NCBI GenBank assembly: GCA_030867875.1
Contig: JAOWCC010001634.1
Location: 56,023,352-56,087,351 of the forward strand
DNA length: 64,000 nucleotides
Reading direction: 5' to 3'
From: Actinernus sp. WN-2022
Taxonomy: Eukaryota > Cnidaria > Anthozoa > Actiniaria > Actinernidae
In this document: piece by piece, positions 27,181 through 36,100 of the stretch
Layout of the letters: every line of letters begins with the position of its first letter
Numbering within the stretch: the first letter of the stretch is position 1
Program-made: the position numbers and the translations under genes
Notes under the pieces: model-generated
The model's input: the letters and a program-made list of their open reading frames with translations, nothing else
Told to the model about the DNA's origin: nothing
The model's database searches: none

Positions 27181-30100
27181 ACACTTGCCTTTCCTCCTCA
27201 CACCCCGCCCCCCTGGCATTCATCATCACCCGCTTGCAAATTAGCTGTAACACTATCTTTTTTGTTCTTACAGTAAACGTAAAGTTGGTCGAAGTCCAAG
27301 CAAGCGAATATCCAGTTTCACGTCAGAGGAACCAGATGATGAGGATGTGAAGGAAGAGAAAGAGAAGTTACATAGAAGTGACTTTGAGCAGTCTTCTGCC
27401 GCTAGTAACGAGTATGCCGTCACTGTCAAGGTAATGACATGTGCTCGGTAGCCATCAGTCTTCTGCCGCTAGTAACGAGTATGCCGTCACTGTCAAGGTA
27501 ATGACATGTGCTCGGTAGCCATCAGTCTTCTGCCGCTAGTAACGAGTATGCCGTCACTGTCAAGGTAATGACATGTGCTCGGTAGCCATCAGTCTTCTGC
27601 CGCTAGTAACGAGTATGCCGTCACTGTCAAGGTAATGACATGTGCTCGGTAGCCATCAGTCTTCTGCCGCTAGTAACGAGTATGCCGTCACTGTCAAGGT
27701 AATGACATGTGCTCGGTAGCCATCAGTCTTCTGCCGCTAGTAACGAGTATGCCGTCACTGTCAAGGTAATGACATGTGCTCGGTAGCCATCAGTCTTCTG
27801 CCGCTAGTAACGAGTATGCCGTCACTGTCAAGGTAATGACATGTGCTCGGTAGCCATCAGTCTTCTGCCGCTAGTAACGAGTATGCCGTCACTGTCAAGG
27901 TAATGACATGTGCTCGGTAGCCATCTTGTGCAGGCTCACTATCATAACATGTCCACCTCAATAATATGATCTCTTGTTCACGTTGTTGTTCAACTGACAC
28001 ACAGTAAAAATACATTACTGGATTACTATCTAAGAGACATGCGCATTATCCTGCATGTGTCACACCTGCATCTCATGATCTTGTCCTGGACAGGAAGTGC
28101 CACACCTTTCAGTACTCCATGTATTTCAGTGTATCCTAGTCTTTTTCGCGTGTCACCTTTTCTATGCTGATCTTCACATCTGCAGGGTTTGTGGAAGAAG
28201 TTTGGTAGTGGTAAGAAGGGCAAGGTAGTGGTAAAGGACCTTTACTTTGGTGTACAGCCAGGGGAGGTGTTTGGATTACTGGGACCCAACGGCGCAGGAA
28301 AGAGTACAACACTTAACATGATAACTGCTGAAATACGACCTTCCAGGGGACATGTGAGTAAACAACACGAAGAGAATTAGTTACTAAAATAGATGTACTC
28401 ATCAAGAGATTCGTGTGGTGAGGTGTCCCTGTAGTGAGGTGTTCGTGAGGTGTTTATGTAAAGTGTTATTCATTTTTCTACTTTGAGTGAGGTATTCGTG
28501 TAGCAATGTGTGCTGGGTAATTGGTGTGGTTTTTCACCCTATACACAGGTGACGGTGGCCGGTTACGACCTTAATACACATGCGTACGAAGTGTTCCAGC
28601 ACATGGGCTTCTGTCCACAGACTGATGCATTGTGGGATGACGTCACCCTAGAGGAGCACCTTATCGCCTACGCCCGAGTGCGCGGCGTACCCTGGGGCGA
28701 AGTCAGCAGTGTCGTGAACCAGTAAGCCTCCTGTGTTAACTAGTTTTTGAAAGTATTGCCTGGTTATGTGGTCATTCATTTCTTTCAGCTACATGTCAGC
28801 TTTGAAAATCACCGAACACGCCAAGAAAAGAGCCAAAGAACTCTCGGGAGGAACAAAGCGCAAAGTAGGTCGGCATGTCTAGCCCGGCAGGATGTTTTTC
28901 TCTTAGTTTTACTGATTGCTGTTTTAGACTGAAGTCCCTGCTACCAGTGTGTGTTACCAGAATAGCTCAGAGATTTGATTCAGCTGCATTACGTAGATAT
29001 CCTTTGAAAATCACCGAACACGCCAAGAAAAGAGCCAAAGAACTCTCGGGAGGAACGAAGCGCAAAGTAGGTCGGCATGTCTAGCCCGGCAGGATGTTTT
29101 TCTCTTAGTTTTACTGATTGCTGTTTTAGGCTGAAGTCCCTGCTACCAGTGTGTGTTACCAGAACAGCTCACAGATTTGATTCAGCTGCATTACGTAGAT
29201 ATCCTTGTTGACGTTGAAGGCTATTCATCTTATTCATATCTCATGCTGAAGGAAGTCTTGTAACAATGATACCAGAGCGAGGCCACTTGTCCCAGAGATC
29301 ACAAACTTCGAGTTGGTGCGGTACGACAGAAACTACAGCATTTCTGACTGGTGTGTTCTTTTGTGTCTAAAGGAAAATAACATTATTTTCTGCCATCGAT
29401 TGTAGATTGTTCTCTTCCTATGACAAGCTGAGACACCTGGCCTCGCTTTGATGAATGACGTCAATGCGATTCAGACTTACGTCATTATGCAGTAGTATGG
29501 TTGTTTGTTTTATCGCTCAGTGTTTAATCCAAAAAAATGCCTCATAACCTACTTTGCAGCCTCGTTTTCATTTCTTCGGTTCTTTGATTTGCAGCTGAGT
29601 TTTCATTTCTTTGATTTGCAGCTGAGTTTTCATTTCTTTGATTTGCAGCTGAGTTTTCATTTCTTTGGTTTGCAGCTTAGTTTTCATTTCTTTAATTTGC
29701 AGCTGAGTTTTCATTTCTTTGATTTTCAGCTGAGTTTTGAGATAGCGATGTTGGGAGATCCCGAGCTGCTGCTCCTGGACGAGCCTTCTACAGGGATGGA
29801 CCCTTCATCCAGGAGATTCCTATGGTGAGCATCAAACAGTTAACCGCCTCCCGGTTAGCTCAGTGGTTAAGCTCCGGTCTGTCGTGCGGGAGCTGGGAGG
29901 TCGCGGGTTCAAACCCCAGCCAGACCAACACTCATTTCTGAAACAATCTCGTAGTACCGCACCACTGATGCACGGTAGTACCGCACCACTGATGCACGGT
30001 AGTACCGCACCACTGATGCACGGTAGTACCGCACCACTGATGCACGGTAGTACCGCACCACTGATGCACGGTGGTACCGCACCACTGATGCACGGTAGTA

Positions 30101-33100
30101 CCGCACCACTGATGCACGGTAGTACCGCACCACTGATGCACGGTAGTACCGCACCACTGATGCACGGTAGTACTGCACCACTGATGCACTGTGGTACTGC
30201 ACCACTGATGCACGGTAGTACTGCACCACTGATGCACGGTGGTACCGCACCACTGATGCACGGTAGTACCGCACCACTGATGCACGGTAGTACCGCACCA
30301 CTGATGCACGGTAGTACTGCACCACTGATGCACTGTGGTACTGCACCACTGATGCACTGTGGTACTGCACCACTGATGCACTCTATGCGGTATTGTGTGA
30401 CACGTAAATGAAATCTAGACAAGCGGAATATTAAATGTTGTTAACCTTGTCATGTTAGTGACTTTCGATGTAATTCAGTAATTTTAGTAGCTCGGTCAGA
30501 CCTCTGTATTGACTTTGAGATGACGAAAAACGTGGTAAATAAGAGATATGGTAAACTATTGTAAATTTGTTTTTTTTACAACAACAAACTACAAATAGTG
30601 AAGCGAGCAGGACCAAGAAGACAAGGAATATTGCGGGAAACAAGTTATTCTATCACGCTGTGACGTAATCAATATTGCGTGTCCTTTTATTTCCAATGGT
30701 AATCAGAAAACGAGAAACTGGGAAGTTGTTAATTATAATTACCGAGTGTAAATAAAGTTATGTATTATTTATTTACGTTTGTTGTCTAGGAACATGATTA
30801 GTACAAATGTGCAGGGGTCTCGAGGTGCGATATTGACAACACACTCGATGGAAGAAGCAGACGCCCTCTGCTCAAGAGTTGGCATCATGGTCAGGGGACA
30901 GATGAAGTGAGTAGAGAACATGCAGTCTCCGTTGAATTAACAACTATCCTTAAATGGAAAACACGCTTGAAATAATGATAATCCTTAATTCTGCGACAAA
31001 TCCTAACCTAACCCTAACCATCGGACGAGTTCACGGGTAAACGACGGGTTCTCACTCACCTAGAGCTAGGGTTAACAGGTAAACAAGAAGAGAAGGTAAA
31101 CGAGATATTTTTTAAGCGCTCCTACTCGGGCTCGAACTCGCAATCCTTTGCGTGTACTGCAGTGTAGTGCAGACGTCATTACTACTACACTAAGCCGGTC
31201 TACCGCCTACAAATCTTTATCTTTATCCTTGTCTGGTTTTTAAAATGTCATTAGAATTAACGATTATCATTATATTAAAGCGTGTTTTCCATTTAAGGAT
31301 AGTTGTTAATTCAACGGGGAGATCGTGTTGAACGAGAGGGGACCGGGAACGAGAGGGGACCGGGAACGAGAGCTGCAGTACAATGATCACAATGCTTCAG
31401 ACTCAACCCTGAAATGTTTTGCTCTCATAATTTACACATGCCATTACATAATATTCAATATCTGCATAATAATTCACAATGATAGATAGAGGATATTACA
31501 TGGCCGCGCGGAGATACTAAATTTATCTTCCAGTGTTTAGCTTGATAATTCATGAGTAATCGCAGTGAACGAGTGAGTTATCAAGTTAAGCACGAGAAGA
31601 TAAATTAGTATCTCCAAGCAGCCTTGTAATTTACTTGACATGAAAACCAGTTGATCATTATCATTTCTACTAATTTTGAAGATCACCAAAATGCCTTGAA
31701 AAACCCATCAAACTAAGTCAAGATCAAACAAATTTGCCCAAAATTTAAAACTTATTGCGTTCACAAGTTTTGGTCTGAAGTGATATCGCACACGTCTTGA
31801 TAACAATGATATCCCCACCGGGTCCCCCACTGGAGGCAGTGTGATATCATTTTTACGATTTTACTATCAGCGGTATACCACCGACTATCATGTATTAGTA
31901 TAAACCAACTAGTGGACTATTACAAATCCTGCATTCTGATTGGCTACCCTACTATAGGTCTATTTGTGATAGCCCATGGTAGAGAGAAACCGCACGCATT
32001 TTCACGAAATAATAAAAAAAAATCAACAATTTGTTTCTTTCTATTATTTTCTACTGTCCGACTAGTTAGTTTATACTAAAACAATTAGACCTCTCGCCCT
32101 CATGGGCTACGAGTCAAATAGCCCATTCGGCTGCGCCTCGTGATCATGGGCTATTGACTCGTAGCCCATTCGGCTGCGCCTCGTGATCATGGGCTATTGA
32201 CTCGTAGCCCATTCGGCTGCGCCTCGTGATCATGGGCTATTGACTCGTAGCCCATTCGGCTGCGCCTCGTGATCATGGGCTATTGACTCGTAGCCCATTC
32301 GGCTGCGCCTCAAGATCATGGGCTATTGACTCGTAGCCCATTCGGCTGCGCCTCATGATCATGGGCTATTGACTCGTAGCCCATTCGGCTGCGCCTCATG
32401 ATCATGGGCTATTGACTCGTAGCCCATTCGGGCGAGAGGTCTAATTGTTAATTATAGTTCATCACAAAATTTTCGCGCGCGCTCATTGGCCAAAAGCGAT
32501 CACGTGACGTGATAGTTGTCATCCGCGGGTGCAAACTATCAGGCGTTATAGTTCACCACAAAATTTTGGCGCGCGCTCATTGGCTAAAACCGATCACGTG
32601 ACGTGATAGTTGTCGTCCACGGAGGCAAACTATCAGGCGTTATAGTTCACCACAAAATTTTGGCGCGCGCTCATTGGCCAAAAGCGATCACGTGACGTGA
32701 TAGTTGTCGTCCGCGGAGGCAAACTATCAGGCGATAGTGCCCGCTGAGATCGGAAGACAATTTTGTGATGAACAATAACGACAAATAGACTGTGTTTGTC
32801 TCGGAACTATCGGCTAATAGTTTCCCTTGGAAATTTGATGTTCTTAAAACTAGCATATAAGCCCTCGAACTTCGTTCTCGGGCTTATATTTGTTTTAAGA
32901 ACATCAAATTTCCGCGGGCAACTATCAGCCGATAGTTCCTCAACGGACACACTATTTGTATAATAGATAACTGATATGGCAAACATCTTAGATATTGTGA
33001 CGTCACAGAGAGACCCTGAAAGAAACTCGAGTTGTAAGCCGAGTTAGAATAGATTGGAACTCCAGATCGGAAGGCTTTATTATAGTTGTCTGGTCAGCGG

Positions 33101-36100
33101 TCAGCTGCGGAAGTCTCTACACGTCTTGATGGATGACGTAATGGTTTCCATGATACGTTTCAGGTGCCTTGGATCAACGCAGCATCTTAAGAGCAAATAC
33201 GGGAGTGGATACACACTCGAGATTAAGCTAGCTTCTACCAACCACACATCTCGAACCACAGACGAAGAGGCTTCGAGGCTGGCAGAGTTCGTAGAGCAGT
33301 TGTTTCCAGGCGCCACGCAGACAGAGTGTTTTGCTGGTCGGATTACCTATAAAGTCCCTCAAGAGAATGTGGCGAGACTGTCAAACACCTTTGCTGCATT
33401 GGAAGAAGGTCAGTGAAGATAAACGGCACTCAATAGTTTAGTACTGTCAAACACCTTTGCTACATTGGAAGAAGGTCTGTGAAGGTAAACGGCACTCAAT
33501 AGTTTAGTACTGTCAAATACCTTTGCTGCATTGGAAGAAGGTCTGTGAAGGTAAACGGCACTCAATAGTTTAGTACTGTCAAACACCTTTGCTGCATTGG
33601 AAGAAGGTCTGTGAAGGTAAACGGCACTCAATAGTTTAGTACTGTCAAACACCTTTGCTGCATTGGAAGAAGGTCTGTGAAGGTAAACGGCACTCAATAG
33701 TTTAGTACTGACAAACACCTTTGCTGCATTGGAAGAAGGTCAGTGAAGATAAACGGCACTCAATAGTTTAGTACTGTCAAACACCTTTGCTGCATTGGAA
33801 GAAGGTCTGTGAAGGTAAACGGCACTCAATAGTTTAGTACTGACAAACACCTTTGCTGCATTGGAAGAAGGTCTGTGAAGGTAAACGGCACTCAATAGTT
33901 TAGTACTATCAAATACCTTTGCTGCATTGGAAGAAGGTCAGTGAAGATAAACGGCACTCAATAGTTTAGTACTGTCAAATACCTTTGCTGCATTGGAAGA
34001 AGGTCTGTGAAGGTAAACGGCACTCAATAGTTTAGTACTATCAAATACCTTTGCTGCATTGGAAGAAGGTCAGTGAAGATAAACGGCACTCAATAGTTTA
34101 GTACTGACAAACACCTTTGCTGCATTGGAAGAAGGTCTGTGAAGGTAAACGGCACTCAATAGTTTAGTACTGTCAAATACCTTTGCTGCATTGGAAGAAG
34201 GCCAGTGAAGATAAACGGCACTCAATAGTTTAGTACTGTCAAACACCTTTGCTGCATTGGAAGAAGGTCAGTGAAGATAAACGGCACTCAATAGTTTAGT
34301 ACTGTCAAACACCTTTGCTGCATTGGAAGAAGGTCTGTGAAGGTAAACGGCACTCAATAGTTTAGTACTGACAAACACCTTTGCTGCATTGGAAGAAGGT
34401 CAGTGAAGATAAACGGCACTCAATAGTTTAGTACTGTCAAACACCTTTGCTGCATTGGAAGAAGGTCTGTGAAGGTAAACGGCACTCAATAGTTTAGTAC
34501 TGTCAAACACCTTTGCTGCATTGGAAGAAGGTCTGTGAAGGTAAACGGCACTCAATAGTTTAGTACTATCAAATACCTTTGCTGCATTGGAAGAAGGTCA
34601 GTGAAGATAAACGGCACTCAATAGTTTAGTACTGTCAAACACCTTTGCTGCATTGGAAGAAGGTCTGTGAAGGTAAACGGCACTCAATAGTTTAGTACTG
34701 TCAAATACCTTTGCTGCATTGGAAGAAGGTCAGTGAAGATAAACGGCACTCAATAGTTTAGTACTGACAAACACCTTTGCTGCATTGGAAGAAGGTCAGT
34801 GAAGATAAACGGCACTCAATAGTTTAGTACTGACAAACACCTTTGCTGCATTGGAAGAAGGTCAGTGAAGATAAACGGCACTCAATAGTTTAGTACTGTC
34901 AAATACCTTTGCTGCATTGGAAGAAGGTCTGTGAAGGTAAACGGCACTCAATAGTTTAGTACTGTCAAATACCTTTGCTGCATTGGAAGAAGGTCAGTAA
35001 GTACTCAATAGTTTAGTTTGATTGTGATAATTCTGTTCATTCTGCGCTTATTATAGACTTGCTCCAAGTCGAACTCGCTGAGTCACTGGGTAAGCGATTA
35101 CTGGGTCAAAAATCGAAGCGAGAGGCGAGTTCGACTTGTTTCACTTGCAGGAAATTGAATCGGGGGATTATGTTTTGGCAATAAAACACGTTTCAGGGGC
35201 GGAGCTTACATTTCGCGCCTTTGACAAACTCTTTCTGAGACAATCACAGGCTAACCATCCTCCCATTTTGTGTATTTGTAACTGATGTTTTAATAATCCA
35301 TCATTTCTTAGCAAATTGTTAAATAAAATACCCTTTGACTTGATTTGTGTATGTGTTGATTTAGCGCGCGCTCATAATACAGCTCGGGTTTCCTGTGGCT
35401 CAGGTTTGTTTACATATAGCTCGGGCTTCCTGTGGCTCATCTCGCCAACTACATAAAAATACACGTGTATAAGCCACGTCATAAGCCACGCCTTCGGTTG
35501 AAAAATCAACCGGTAAATTTGGCGCGCTGCAAGTGGGAAAAGTCCTTCGTGCGGGGGGCTAAGAAGGACTTTGAGAAAGTCTACGCTTATTACTGATGTG
35601 GTTGTCGCCGATGTATTTTTAGGTAAACAGAGTATTGGAATAGAAGAGTACAGCTTCAGTCAATCCACACTGGAACAGGTGTGTCTCACTCATTGATTGC
35701 TCCTTATACCTATGGACCGATTTTTAAACGATGTCTTAGTCTGACACGCCGACTATCTATTGTACAGAGGTGTTCAACACGTCTATCTATTGTACAGAGG
35801 TGTTCAACACGTCTATCTATTGTACAGAGGTATTCAACAACGTCTATCTATTGTACAGAGGTGTTTAACATGTCTATCTAGTGTACAGAGGTGTTCAACA
35901 CGTCTATCTAGTGTATAGAGGTGTTCAACACGTCTATCTAGTGTATAGAGGTGTTCAACACGTCTATCTAGTGTACAGAGGTGTTCAACACGTCTATCTA
36001 GTGTACAGAGGTGTTCAACATGTCTATCTATTGTACAGAGGTGTTCAACACGTCTATCTATTGTACAGAAGGTATTCAACAAGTCTATCTATTGTACAGA

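Noticed and set aside
29003..29066. Extra ABCA exon with second ABC signature
   Set aside because: It is a tandem copy without an acceptor and would duplicate the signature motif in NBD2.
29844..29935. Functional tRNA gene
   Set aside because: A and B boxes are present, but the same head occurs with a SINE body at 2905-3203 and no proper acceptor stem is formed.
29832..30422. Long open frames of 149-196 codons on both strands
   Set aside because: They are translations of a 24-bp repeat whose length is a multiple of three.
33410..33718. 102-codon minus-strand ORF
   Set aside because: Reverse translation of the 66-bp array.
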